From NCBI RefSeq assembly GCF_025370935.1, contig NC_133492.1:17326476-17390475 (forward strand): a stretch of 64,000 bases of DNA. Reading direction: 5' to 3'. The position numbers and the translations under genes were made by a program. The stretch is from Choristoneura fumiferana (Eukaryota; Arthropoda; Insecta; Lepidoptera; Tortricidae). A model generated the notes under the pieces. It saw only the letters and a list, made by a program, of their open reading frames with translations. It did not search any database and was not told the DNA's origin. Below are positions 42,718-52,895 of the stretch, piece by piece. Position 1 is the stretch's first letter, and the number at the start of each line of letters is the position of its first letter.

Positions 42718-42795
42718 CTACTAATATTATAAATGCGAAAGTTTGTAAGTCTGTTTGTTTGTTACTTCATCACGTCTGAACGGCTAAAGGCTTGT
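42718..42795 (+). mobile_element. Helitron-like 5' fragment
   Basis: CTACTAATATTATAAATGCG then AAGTCTGTTTGTTTGTTAC and CTGAACGGCTAAAGG; truncated after about 75 bp. Confidence 0.65.
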
Positions 42796-42829
42796 AGGTA
42801 ACGAGTACATAATAAGAAATCTTTAACAT

Positions 42830-43290
42830 GTCGGTGTCTGTGTCGGCGGCCGATCGTAAAATCCGCCAGATTACTAAATTCCTAGCATATATTATCGTGA
42901 AATGCCACCATTTCATGATATGCCTGAAAGTTGTGCCTGAGAAACAATACGGTAGATCGATAAGAGCAACGCATTCATCGATATTCCTAGCTCTATACCA
43001 GGACATCGTGATTTGCCGAAAAAAATAAAAATTTAGGTACGACGAGTGAAGCGAGGAGTGGTCAGTATGAATGAATTGTGACCACAACGCACGAGCCGGG
43101 CGAGCGAAGCGAGCGTGCCGCGGCAACGGCCGGCGAAGTGCCAGAAGAGATATGACGATGTTTCATGATATGCCTAGGAATTTAATGATCTGCCTAAACT
43201 GGCCAAATCATGAAATGGCGGCGTTTCATGAAATGCCCAGGAATTTCATGATCAGCTTAAACTTCACTAGACAAATCGTTAAACGATGAG
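42830..43290. repeat. Array of CATGATATGCCTAGGAATTT-type motifs
   Basis: Motifs such as TTTCATGATATGCCT, GGAATTTAATGATCTGCC, GAAATGGCGGCGTTTCATG and CAGGAATTTCATGATCAGC recur in both orientations at 42870-42930 and 43155-43262. Between them is a GC-rich AGCGAAGCGAGCG block (43040-43140). Likely the two ends of a degenerate inverted-repeat transposon. Confidence 0.5.
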
Positions 43291-43640
43291 ATTTCAACGA
43301 TATGGAGGATGTTCCTTAGCCAAATTCATTTTATTATGCATAGTCCAATTAGTTTTAAAATAGTTTTCATTTTTGAAACTGTTGGCTAAATATGCAAGCT
43401 TTCAAAGCATCACTTTATAAACAATTAAAGAAAAAACCACGCAACATTTTTTTTTGCTATTTCAATTTTGAACAGACGGGCCTGTCCATTAGTCGAGCGT
43501 GTTTTTAAAAAATAATATTGTAATTTTGAACAGATTTTTTTTTTCGCTTTCAAAGTGAAAAGTAGTGTTTAGCGCGAGACGAAACAACCATAATGGTTTA
43601 CATACGAATAATAGTTTGATAAAATATGGATAGTTCGTAG
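43291..43640. repeat. AT-rich DNA with one dispersed-repeat fragment
   Basis: 43545-43610 carries AAAGTGAAAAGTAGTGTTT and GACGAAACAACCATAATGG, the end of the family at 26690-26840. Nothing else is recognised. Confidence 0.4.
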
Positions 43641-43649
43641 AAAAATGAT

Positions 43650-43811
43650 AGGTTTTTTTGGAGTTTTTGTATTTTTTATTTCAACTCCAAATTTGTTACT
43701 TTAACGGGTAGGTATCTCGTGAAAGAACAAATTTCGATATGGTTTCACGGGATACCCGTAAAAGGAAAAAATTTGGAGTTGTAATAAAAAATACAAAAAC
43801 TCCAAAAAAAA
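43650..43811. mobile_element. Hairpin MITE, TTTTTGGAGTTTTTGTATTT family
   Basis: 43650-43693 and 43768-43811 are reverse complements over about 42 bp (TTGGAGTTTTTGTATTTTTT ... CAACTCCAAATTT). The centre also pairs weakly (ACGGGTAGG/TACCCGT, TCTCGTGAAA/TTTCACGGGA). Confidence 0.8.
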
Positions 43812-43984
43812 ACAATCATTATTTTGATTGCTTAGTAGCGACATCTCTTGTCTGGGTGAGCGGTTAGTTCCGAAAGAATGTGACGTCTGTCGACGAAACA
43901 TAGATGTCGCTAGTGCTGCTGCTTAAGTAGCGTAGTAGAAATAAGCAATCTGAGATATGTATGCATAGGAAAAATTCGTGTCTA

Positions 43985-44160
43985 GATTCCTGTCCAGCAG
44001 TGGTGTAGGGGTTATAGCACACAGCACGGATTGCTGAGGACCTGAGTTCGATTCCCAGTGCTGGTCTCTTTTTCTGGTTTTTCTGTGCATCCATGTCTCA
44101 GTTTGTATTTTCATAGAAAAATATTTTCCAAAGAAAGATGACCTGACAACAGTACGGCTG
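43985..44160 (+). mobile_element. tRNA-headed SINE
   Basis: 43992-44064 resembles a tRNA: possible acceptor pairing CCAGCA/TGCTGG, A-box-like TGGTGTAGGGG and B-box GAGTTCGATTCCC. The anticodon arm does not give a clean 7-base loop and the sequence runs into non-tRNA DNA, as in SINEs. Not called as a functional tRNA. Confidence 0.5.
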
Positions 44161-44228
44161 ACCATAATAAGCAGGGTTTATCTAAGTTGGACATTATGTA
44201 CGTGCATAAAGCCGTCTACTTAATATTA

Positions 44229-44373
44229 AGGGCGTGCCTTCAGTCAATTTTCAACTTTGAGTTCATACAAATAAAATAGTTTTTACATAATCTGTAAACA
44301 TGGGTAGCGGTATACCAAAAATGGCTTTATTTGTATGACGTCAAAGTTGAAAATTGACTGAACGCACGCCCAT
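44229..44373. mobile_element. MITE with about 47-bp inverted repeats
   Basis: AAGGGCGTGCCTTCAGTCAA...ACAAATAAA at the left pairs with TTTATTTGT...TTGACTGAACGCACGCCC at the right. Centre 48 bp. Confidence 0.8.
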
Positions 44374-44692
44374 CTGTCAAGTGTTAACTCCAAGTAATCG
44401 TACTGTAGTCCGTTCGAAAAAAAGCATCGCACCCGTTAGCCGTTATTTTATCTTAATCTCTTTCTTTTTTTTTAACTGGCTTATAATGTGTCCCACTGCA
44501 GGGCAAAAGCCTCCCCTCTCTTATTCCACTCGTCTCTACTATTGGCCAGTTCTCGTAAAATAATCTCTAATCTCTTTAAATCTTTTAAAACAGAAAAAAA
44601 AACTCTTAAAATCTTTTATTTTTCTTTTATTTTTAATTTTACATTTACTATATGGCCTATGTACCTGAATAAATAAATTATATTATTAATAA
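44374..44692. repeat. AT-rich DNA with a dispersed repeat fragment
   Basis: 44466-44570 has CCCACTGCAGGGCAAAAGCC and CCACTCGTCTCTACTATTGG; the block restarts at the window end (63965-64000). Confidence 0.45.
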
Positions 44693-44974
44693 ATCGAAGC
44701 GAACACAGGTTACACGAATATTTTCGTGTAAAGCCGCGGTTCCACGTAGTGCTCTGAACAAACATTTCGTTTTGAACGAATGATACCTATACAATGATAC
44801 CTACGCTGTATAAAGCAAACATCTGTTTCCGTGCAGGTACCTACCGAACGAACGAACTAGAGATGGGAAACGCTAATCAATTGGAAAATATGTATCATTT
44901 ACTTACTGAGATATATATCACTCATTTAGCTCACTATATAGGTACTCGTATCAGTAGCTCGCAGAACGAAACGT

Positions 44975-45260
44975 AACATTATTGCCTTACTTTTTACAGA
45001 GTAGTCTGATTTTGATAATTCTTTTTTTATTGGAAATAATACCATTAAAAGGAATACCATATAAATTTGGTGAAAACTTCCTACCCTAAGGGTAGGAAAA
45101 CAGGGGATGATTGATTGTTCAGTCACTGATTGTAATGTATGACCAGGCATAACTTTTTACAGAGTGCTCCGATTTTGATAATTCTTTTTTTATTGGGTAG
45201 GGTATACCTTGAAGTTGGTATTAGGTATTTGAATTTGGAAAAAAAACTGTCCCAAAGGTG
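44975..45260 (+). repeat. Two tandem copies of a roughly 150-bp dispersed repeat
   Basis: CTTTTTACAGAGTAGTCTG and CTTTTTACAGAGTGCTCCG, each followed by ATTTTGATAATTC and TTTTTTTATTGG, start at about 44988 and 45149. Confidence 0.6.
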
Positions 45261-45339
45261 GGAAAAAAGTAAAATAAAAGCTTTTTAACAAAAAAAAATT
45301 AAACTGCCGCAAAAACTGAAAATAACAAAAAAAAACCCT

Positions 45340-45990
45340 TTTAGGGTTCCGGAGCCAAAATGGCACCCTTATACTATTGCCATGTCCGTCTGTCTGTCTG
45401 TCCGTCCGCGGCTTTGCTCAGGGACTATCAATGCTAGAAAGCTGTAATTTTGCACAGATATATATGTAAACTATGCCGACAAAATGGTACAATTAAAAAT
45501 TAAAAAAAAAAATTTTTTTAGGTTATCTCCCATAGACGTAAAGTGGGGGTGTTTTTCATCCCACCCTTTAGTGTGGGGTATCGTTGGATAGGTCTTTTAA
45601 AACCATTAGGGGGTTACAAAGACAAGTTTTCGATTCAGTGATTTGTTTGCGAAATATTCAACTTTAAAGTGCAAATTTTCATTAAAATGGAGCGTAGAGG
45701 GGGGGGCCTCTAAAATCTAAACCGAAAAAATGAGAAAAAATTTGAAAAAATTCAGGATGGTAGTAATTATATCAAACTTTCAAGAAAAACTATAACGGCT
45801 AAGTTTGCTTGAGAATTATTAGTAGTTTAAGAGTAGCAGCCTAAGGTATAAAATATACTTGGAAGATTCCGTATAAAATACGAAATCCTTGGAAAAATAT
45901 TACTTATTTTTTTCGTAATGGCTACGGAAACCTATTTTGGGCATGTCCAACACGCTTTTGGCCGGTTTTTTAAATAACCTTAATCTAGGT
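45340..45990 (+). repeat. Dispersed repeat, best full-length copy of the AGAAAGCTGTAATTT family
   Basis: Opens TTTTAGGGTTCCGGAGCC and ends GGGCATGTCCAACACGC. It carries every block seen in 11806-12310, 12905-13545 and 19030-19400, giving a family length of about 630 bp. No ORF. Confidence 0.7.
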
Positions 45991-46135
45991 ACTAGTTTGA
46001 AGTCTGTGCCTCAGCACTAGCTATCAGGAGTGGACCCAATAGTCGTCTACCTGATGGGCTTCTATCACTCCTCCTGGCTCGTGCTGAGGCACCGACTTCA
46101 AACTAGTACCTAAATTAAGGTTAATTAAAAAAAAG
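45973..46135. mobile_element. Hairpin MITE, CTTAATCTAGGTACTAGTTT family
   Basis: The left TAGGTACTAGTTTGAAGTC..GCCTCAGCAC and right GTGCTGAGGCACCGACTTCA..AAACTAGTACCTA arms pair over about 60 bp. The GAAGTCGGTGCCTCAGCAC core also occurs at 27465-27505. Confidence 0.75.
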
Positions 46136-46424
46136 GTTATTTTTTGATTTTTAGCTTATTGGGCGATTTAATTTTTTTGTTATCTCAAATCACTTTCATG
46201 CGATCGCTCGCTTAAATAAAAACACGTGGCGTGCAAGCGATTGATGTAACTTGTATTCTCCTTCGATGATATTTGGTTGTCATTAAATGACAAATGCATG
46301 ATCATGACAACATCAGAATTTAGTCAGCCATTATTGCATTATCTAAGGAAAAATAAGAATCTGTGCAAGTGAGCTAAATGATAAGATGATACATTTGGAT
46401 TTGAACTGATATAAAGAGTTATTA

Positions 46425-46575
46425 AGTTCATAATCATCATCCCGAAAAGATATCCACTGCTGAACAAAGGCCTCCCCCCTAGAACTTCACAATGAACGAT
46501 AACTCGCCACTCGCATCCACCGGTTGCCCGCAACTCTCACGATGTCGTCAGTCCATCTAGTGGGTGGGGTGATAC
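46425..46575 (-). repeat. LINE 3' end (HIARR-type family)
   Basis: Minus strand: CCACTAGATGGACTGACG, GGGGGGAGGCCTTTGTTCAG, CAGTGGATATC. Only the last part of the coding region and the UTR are left. Confidence 0.65.
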
Positions 46576-46705
46576 AGTTCAACGAACTGATATAGCTCTT
46601 TTGTGTATATCATTCCTGTACCCATCTCTAAAACAAACGATTGCTCGCTCAGAACTGTTCCGAGTACTAAGTGAAGACGCGGCTTTACGTGTGTTCGCTT
46701 CGATT

Positions 46706-47084
46706 GTATGGTTGAATGTATATTTTAGAATTAAGTATATTTATGACATTGGGAGACTGTAAATCTCCAATATTTTTTATTTTTTCCACTTTTTAAAATT
46801 TATGACTGTGTGGAAGCATTCTACACTTCCACTGAACGTAGATAATAGTTGATATTTAGTTTTAGTTTTTTTTTTAAGTAAGGGACCCTTTACATCCCTC
46901 TTTTATTATTTTGTTATTTTTTTTTTTTATTAATTTTATACCTACCGTAGTTTATAATTTCTTCATTCTTGCTACGGAATTCTAAAAATGTGTTTTTTTT
47001 TGTATTTAAATAACTTTAGTTCGTGAAGTTGTATTTTAACATTTTTGTATGCAAGTGTAAAGTTTACAAATTGCAAAGGAATGA
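46706..47084. other. No recognised gene
   Basis: AT-rich flank; nothing identified. Confidence 0.3.
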
Positions 47085-47440
47085 TTAGTGTTAACTGGCG
47101 GTTAGGTGTGATGCCGTCTCTATTTGTTTTGTTCGAATAGACGGAGACGACATCACATTTATAACATTTCAAACTTTCGTGATTCTCACTCATAGTCAAA
47201 AACACATTTTGGCATCACATTTAACCGTCGGTTAACGCTAATTAATGGATGGTGAAACAGCCCCTTACTCTACTGTTGAAAACATTACATTAAGGGGCTG
47301 TTTCACCACCCATTTATTAACTTTAACTGACGGATAAATGTGATGCTGTCTCCGTCTATTCGAACAAAACAAACAGAGACGGGATCATATTTATCCGTCA
47401 AATAAATTTAATCAATGGAGGGTGAAACAGGAAGTAAACA
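47085..47440. mobile_element. Two adjacent MITEs of the GGGGCTGTTTCACCATCC family
   Basis: 47085-47270 ends ATGGATGGTGAAACAGCCCC; 47294-47430 starts GGGGCTGTTTCACCACCC. Both contain TTCGAATAGACGGAGACG or its complement and TAACTGACGG-type blocks. Half copies are at 57288-57355 and 61660-61745. Confidence 0.75.
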
Positions 47441-47845
47441 TTTTATTTTACTATTTAACATAGTGATAAAGTTTCAACACGATTTTATTGATTATTAAAC
47501 ATGTTAAATAGAAGTTATTTCACTTGTGACACAAAACTTTAGTACGCCCTCAAAGTGGAAGGTACCTTGATAATACTTCCATAAGAAAACATCGATAAAT
47601 CACTAACCTTTAAGATAAGTATTATGAATATTATTATAATCTGAAACGGGATTCGAGATCAAAAATGTAAGCAGATGGGTTGCCACCATAAAACAATAAA
47701 CGGAAACAAAAAAAAGTTTAAAATAATTCAAAAAAACTCATAAAAATTATCAATCAATTTAAATACCTAGCGAACATTTTTTTTATTAGTAGTTACGTAT
47801 TGCCGCTGTTTAAATAAAACCTGTGGAGTTTTAATTTATTCATTG
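47441..47845. other. No recognised gene
   Basis: AT-rich DNA with several A/T runs; no repeat block or exon recognised. Confidence 0.3.
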
Positions 47846-48640
47846 TAAATATCACCTATACGCGGATGACCTCCAAATTTATTTCTCTTTTCATCCCAAT
47901 GATACTGAACTGGCACTGGATAGAATAAATGAAGACGTTATGGAAATAACTAGCTGGTCTACTGCTAACTGTTCAGTCTGGAACCCTAACAAATCTCAAT
48001 ATTATGTTGCTTGGAACTAGACAAAAAATATCAAAAGTAATGTCTTTTGATCCTCGGATAGCCATTGGTGATGTTCCTGTGAGATGTGTGGACGAAGGAC
48101 GAAGCGCGCAATTTAGGTCTTTTAGTTGACAAGAATCTACGTTTTGAGAATCATGTGGCTGAGGTTGCCCGTGGCTGTTTTTATCGATTGAAAGTGCTGT
48201 ACCAGATACGTGGATTTTTGAGCGTGGATCTAAGAATGAGGCTGTGCGAAGCCCTAATTTTATCGAAAGTTAACTACTGCCTCACTGTTTACTGGCCTTG
48301 TCTCTTGTTGTATGTAGAATCAATTACTGATCAAAAGGAATCAAACACGACATATCTGCTATTATTTTTTCAGGAGTATACTGGTGTGCTGGATATCCTG
48401 GCTGCAGCATCAGGTCATCGTGTTGCCACCATTGCATTGTATGTAGAATCAAATACTGATCACAACGAATCCAAACACGAAACATCTGCTATACTTTTAT
48501 CAAGAGTGTACCTATTAGTGTTCTGGATATCCTGGCTGCAGCATCAGGCCGAGAATTCCATAATCTTGCATAGTTGTGTAGCATACATGGGTGTTTCATA
48601 TTTTAGGTCCCAAATATGTTTGAAAGTAAAGTAAATGTCC
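47846..48640 (+). pseudogene. LINE reverse-transcriptase fragment (CR1/Jockey-like)
   Basis: Reads LYADDLQIYFSFHPNDTELA with the catalytic YADD, then ITSWSTANCSVWNPNKSQYY, breaks, and resumes NLGLLVDKNLRFENHVAEVA, LKVLYQIRGFL, LCEALILSKVNYC. The palm end and thumb are recognisable; the N-terminal domains are missing and two frame breaks or stops occur. From 48306 an internal duplication replaces the expected C-terminus. Confidence 0.75.
48306..48552 (+). repeat. Direct duplication of about 115 bp within the LINE fragment
   Basis: 48306-48420 and 48437-48552 share TTGTATGTAGAATCAA.TACTGATCA, ACATCTGCTAT and TGGATATCCTGGCTGCAGCATCAGG, about 80% identical. Confidence 0.75.
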
Positions 48641-48689
48641 ATTATGCGTCTAAGATTCCTACCGCAGCGAACAAAAGAACTGATGATCT

Positions 48690-48880
48690 TAAAACGGCTG
48701 AACCGATTTTGATAAAACATATCTAAGATCCATCGCTAGAAAACTAGCTTTCAAATAAAAAAATCGCATTCAAATCGGTCCACCCGTTTAAGAGCTACGG
48801 TGCCACAGACAGACACACAGACACACATAGCGGTCAAACTTATAACGCCCCTCTTTTTGCGTCGGGGGTTAAAAATTGGC
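48690..48880 (+). repeat. Dispersed repeat ending TTTTTGCGTCGGGGGTTAAA
   Basis: Blocks CGCATTCAAATCGGTCCACC, GTTTAAGAGCTACGGTGCC and CCCCTCTTTTTGCGTCGGGG. Second copy at 52675-52895. Confidence 0.65.
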
Positions 48881-48995
48881 CCCAAAAAGAATTGGTCTTT
48901 AGGTGGTTGTGCTATCCAACGGACCCCACGGCTCGTAACAATATTAAGTATTTTATTTCTTCTTGTATTCCTGTCAAAAGACTATAGATAAAATA

Positions 48996-49515
48996 AACTA
49001 AAATAATTTCCTTGCTCACCCGCGACCTTACGATAGCTAAGCTTATGCAAAATATGCGTGTTCATGCAGTTCCTCCACCTCCACACTGTAAGAACACACA
49101 CAAATCACACAAACCCATCTATCACCACCACCACACTACACTGACGCGTTTCGAACTCAACCAGAGCTCATCTTCAGAGTGACACAACCGTACACTATGC
49201 TACCAGTTGTTAGACTAACGAACCACAACCACCGTTTTAACTTGTCACTGTAACTCCCAAAGTACCCACATACGTTTTATGAAACAAAACAAAACTACCC
49301 ACAAATTATTAATAATTTTTTTTAATCGTCCTTCAAAACTACCTTGATTTTTATTTATTTACCGTGTAGGCATGTTTTATTAACTACCATTGCTGAAATT
49401 AGATCCAAGCCGTAGCAAGGAACAGTGTGGAGGTGGAGGAACTGCATGAACACGCATATTTTGCATAAGCTTAGCTATCGTAAGGTCGCGGGTGAGCAAG
49501 GAAATTATTTTAGTT
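48996..49515. mobile_element. Foldback element with 94-bp near-perfect inverted repeats
   Basis: 48996-49089 and 49422-49515 are reverse complements with hardly a mismatch (AACTAAAATAATTTCCTTGC ... CCTCCACACTGT). The 330-bp centre includes GACGCGTTTCGAACTCAACC and AGAGCTCATCTTCAGAGTG, a block I know from other lepidopteran repeats. No ORF. Confidence 0.8.
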
Positions 49516-49694
49516 CATTGATATGGACCTCCGCAAAGTAACGCCTGATTCAATAGACTATAAAATCTTTCTTCCTATATGTAGGTACTCGTATCTGTCA
49601 CTTAAAATCATGCATAATTTATATTTAGCGAGTAAATTGAATAAAAATGATTTTACACCCCTGAAATGGAACTTTGACATTGAGAGTTGTTTGG

Positions 49695-49995
49695 ATTTTT
49701 AGGGTCCCTTATCCAAAGGGTAAAAACGGAAATCCTATTACTAAGACTTTGCTGTCCGTCCGTACGTCCGCCTGTCACCAGGCTGTATCTCATGAACTAT
49801 GATAGTTAGACGGTTGAAATTTTCACAGATTATGTATAACTGTGACCGCTATAAAAACAAATACTATAAAAACAGAATAAAATAAATATTTAAGGGTGCG
49901 CCCATACAACAGACGTAGTTTTTTTGCTAATGTCTAATGAATGTTGTATAGATGGTACGGAACCATACGTGCGCGACTCCGACTCGCACTTGATC
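49695..49995 (+). repeat. Dispersed repeat, GGAAATCCTATTACTAAGAC family, longest copy
   Basis: Starts TTTTAGGGTCCCTTATCC and ends CGACTCGCACTTGATCGG. Full-length version of 12300-12460. Confidence 0.65.
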
Positions 49996-50474
49996 GGTTT
50001 TTGATTTCGATTTTCATCCAATATTATAGCATAAAGTATCGTTACTATCTTCGGATCTCTGTGCTCAATATTATTTTGACTGATTCTGACTGATATATGA
50101 AAATTAAAAATAAATAAATAAAATAAAAATATATAACCATAATTGGTAATCAATTGGGAAAGCAAGTGAGTTGGGCCTTCGGATCTCCTTCTCACCGTAC
50201 GAAACACAGCAGCAAAACTATACCTAGTGCCATACACGAAGACGCGTGATTTTGTCAAAATTAGACATTAATGACATTGTAATTAGAACCATGGCACGCG
50301 TCATCGTGAATGACTCTACCTATACTATTTCACGCCGGTATTCTGTGGGAGTGTGGTACTAACCCAGTCGAGCCAGCCCATTCGTACTGCAGCCAGCAAG
50401 CGGTTACAATAAGGCACCACACGTAACATACGGCTCCTGTTTTTTAACCTACAATTTTAGAAGTGTTTAGAGAA
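49996..50474. other. No recognised gene
   Basis: Mixed composition; no repeat block or exon recognised. Confidence 0.3.
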
Positions 50475-50705
50475 CCCTGACTATGAAACTTGAGGTCCCG
50501 GGTTCAATCCCCGGTAGGGACAGATATTTGTATGAATAATATGAATGTTTGTTCTGGGTTCTTGGACGTTTGTGTATGTATTTATCTATAAGTATGTCTC
50601 CGTGGCCTAGTACCCATAACACAAGCTTTGTTTAGTTTTGGAACTAGGTATTAAGTGTAAGTGTCCCGTATTGTACCCGACTGCAAGGAGAGGTATTTAT
50701 TTATT
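50475..50705 (+). mobile_element. tRNA-derived SINE
   Basis: GAGGTCCCGGGTTCAATCCC (B-box-like), GACAGATATTTGTATGAAT, CCGTGGCCTAGTACCCATA, ACAAGCTTTGTTTAGTTTTG, a tail with TTATTTATTTA. The A-box end is missing. Fragments occur in both arms of the giant inverted repeat. Confidence 0.65.
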
Positions 50706-50973
50706 TAACGTCCAAACACAACTAGATTGAGACAAAAATCTAATCTTCGCCAGCGAACGCCGTAAATATCACCAACATCCCATACTTTTATAGCCCAATA
50801 TTTTCACTCGAAACAAAACAACGAATCAGCAGAACGTCACTTTATACCGCAGGCAGTTTACGAGGCGGCAGAAAAATAGGGGCACAATACAAGTAACAGG
50901 CAGTACATCGACTTCATACTAGCGCCTGAATCGACGCACGCACACAGCCAAGCGTCACTTACACGGCCCTACG
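50706..50973. other. Flank without a recognised gene
   Basis: Moderately GC-rich sequence. Continues on the far side of the hAT insertion at 51638, so the two flanks were once joined. Confidence 0.35.
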
Positions 50974-50981
50974 GTGTGTAC

Positions 50982-51637
50982 TAGAGATGGGTAAATCCGG
51001 ATCTGAAGATTCAAAAGAGTCAGATCCTCAAGCGGATCCGAATCCCTTAATGACTCCTTTCAAATCTTATCGACTACGAAGTTACTAACTTCGACAACCG
51101 ATCGGAGCGGCTCGGATCGTCGTATCGCCGTCACTCACTCACTCGCTCTCGATCGGATCGATCGGATCGGATCTTATTACGTTTGGTCGGGCGCTGAGTG
51201 AGCCGGTACCTACGTCGGTACTCGGACGGACTTCTCGCTCGGTTATATTGGAAAGAAATGAGATAGAATTAAAACACAATATAATATGACCGGAGCGGGC
51301 GACGCATATTTAACACTATTTTCAAGCTTCAAATAGTCAAACAGAAAACTAGTAGGTTCTTAAGTAGCTCATAGTTCTTTAAAAAATACACAATTTAGAA
51401 TTTTTCAACATTAAAAGGACGAAACGAATCGGTACTTCAGTTCAGTACCTTGACCTTGGTACCTACCGAACCAATACCGAACCGAACCGGGCCGCATCGG
51501 CCATAGATAAATTAATAATCGCTCGAAAGAACCGGAGTCAATAAAGGAGTCGGATTCAATAAGCGGATTCGGTACCGACACCGGAGCTGGATCTAGTGAG
51601 TCAGATCACTTCGTGGAGTTGAGATTACCCATGTTTA
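50982..51637. mobile_element. hAT-type non-autonomous element with perfect 8-bp duplication
   Basis: Terminal TAGAGATGGGTAA and TTACCCATGTTTA are inverted repeats (11 of 13), flanked on both sides by GTGTGTAC (50974-50981 and 51638-51645). The 656-bp body is rich in CGGATC/GATCGG words near both ends (GGATCCGAATCC, CGATCGGATCGATCGG, CGGATTCGGTACCG), possible transposase-binding motifs. No coding frame. The 8-bp duplication and end sequence indicate the hAT superfamily. Confidence 0.9.
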
Positions 51638-51760
51638 GTGTGTACGCAGTGCCACGCCGCGTGCCGCGCAGTCCGGTCGCTGGTCGAGTGCTGTACCGCG
51701 CCACCCGCTCTGTTCGCCCCCGTTTCGATTCCGTAACGTGGCTATAGCGCTCGGTACTAA
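51638..51760. other. GC/CpG-rich stretch, possible promoter or exon edge
   Basis: GCCACGCCGCGTGCCGCGCA, GTACCGCGCCACCCGC: unusually CpG-rich for the region and not one of the repeats. The hAT element landed at its edge. No frame or splice site is convincing. Confidence 0.3.
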
Positions 51761-52289
51761 CTCTTCATAAGAATGAGATTTTTTTATGTGATAAAATTCA
51801 ACAACAAGTCGTTTCGAACTTGCCGCAATAGACGCATTTTTTTTCTATTACCAACTTATAATTTAATTAATAAATGAATAATCATAAAATTAACATATGT
51901 TTATCCCTACCTCTAAAACTACACACATACAATACAAATCTACACACGTCTGTTTTACTTTTTGTAGACAACAACCCCAGCGCTCCGCCCAAATGTATAT
52001 ACTTAGGTATACATTTCAAGAATACGGCTGAGTCAAACTACTGCCTATTGTTTGTATTGTGAAAGGGGCTCCGCGATTGTTAATTCAGTTACAATAAAAC
52101 TGTTGTTGTGCGAGCTAACGGCTTGACAGGAGGAATGTTTCCGGTTCCGGTGGCCCGGGGAAGCCGAGCCGTGGGCGAACCCGGGCCCGGATGCTTCGAA
52201 ACGCTGGATTCTCCAAGTGCTCAGTAGTTTGCGAGTTACCTTTTGATAAATATATTATCGTGTGTTGTGCTCGGCTTCCTGCACATTTA
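51761..52289. other. No recognised gene
   Basis: AT-rich, then a short GC-rich part at 52130-52200. Nothing identified. Confidence 0.3.
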
Positions 52290-52515
52290 ATAGAAATACT
52301 CGGATGCTCGTTGAAGTGGCAATGGGCAGGCCATATAGCACGGAGAACAGATGGCCGTTGGCGCCGAAAAGTTCTCGAGCTTAGGCCGCGAATCGGCAAG
52401 CGCAGCGTAGGACGTCCACCAACCACCACCAGCCGCTGGCAACCGGAGCAACTGGAGGTCTATGGGGGAGGCCTTTGTCCAACAGTGAACGTCCGACGGC
52501 TGAGAAAATGATGAT
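52290..52515 (+). pseudogene. LINE C-terminus and 3' end (HIARR family)
   Basis: SLKWQWAGHIARRTDGRW, RKVLELRPRIGKR, VGRPPT, then a frame break and GGAGGCCTTTGTCCAACAG, ending ATGATGATT. Same family as 11365-11805. Confidence 0.8.
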
Positions 52516-52674
52516 GATTTTGACTCGGATGCAAGCTTTGCCTACTACTCAAACTGAATTACCACTGTTTCACCGGTACAATAAAAATCATACCAATCAT
52601 TCGATGATTTTATCTGTTTACATTTGATTTACCGATAACCTAACCAAAAGTTGTTAACCTCCGACTTTGTCACT

Positions 52675-52895
52675 TCAAAATTCAATATCTCAAAAACGGA
52701 TAAACCTATTTTGATGAAAGATGTTTAAGAACCATCCCTAGAAAACCTGCTTTCAAATGAAAAAAACCGCATTCGAATCGGTCCACCCGTTTAAGAGCTA
52801 CAGTGCCACAGACAGATACACAGACAGACACACACACAGCACACATAGCGGTCGTCAAATTTATAACACCCCTCTTTTTGCGTCGGGGGTTAAAA
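52675..52895 (+). repeat. Dispersed repeat ending TTTTTGCGTCGGGGGTTAAA, copy 2
   Basis: Same blocks as 48690-48880 with an expanded CAGACA/CACA stretch. Confidence 0.65.

Larger units (their letters stand above)
44858..46630. mobile_element. hAT-like element with TAGAGATGGG ends
   Basis: Begins TAGAGATGGG and ends CCCATCTCTA. The flanking octamers are GAACGAAC and AAACAAAC (6 of 8 match), consistent with an old 8-bp duplication. Same terminal motif as the 656-bp element at 50982-51637. It contains further insertions at 45340-45990, 45973-46135 and 46425-46575. No transposase remnant was recognised. Confidence 0.6.
44693..46705. mobile_element. Outer inverted-repeat element, AATCGAAGCGAACAC family
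   Basis: The left end (ATCGAAGCGAACACAGG, GTAAAGCCGCGGTTCCACG, TAGTGCTCTGAACA) and the right end (complement of ATCGAAGCGAACACACG, GTAAAGCCGCGTCTTCAC) are imperfect inverted repeats of about 80-100 bp. The interior is mostly the hAT-like insertion listed next. Removing that would leave a MITE of roughly 240 bp. Confidence 0.55.

Noticed and set aside
43992..44064. Functional tRNA gene
   Set aside because: Boxes and an acceptor-like pairing exist, but the anticodon arm is poor and the unit continues into SINE-like sequence.
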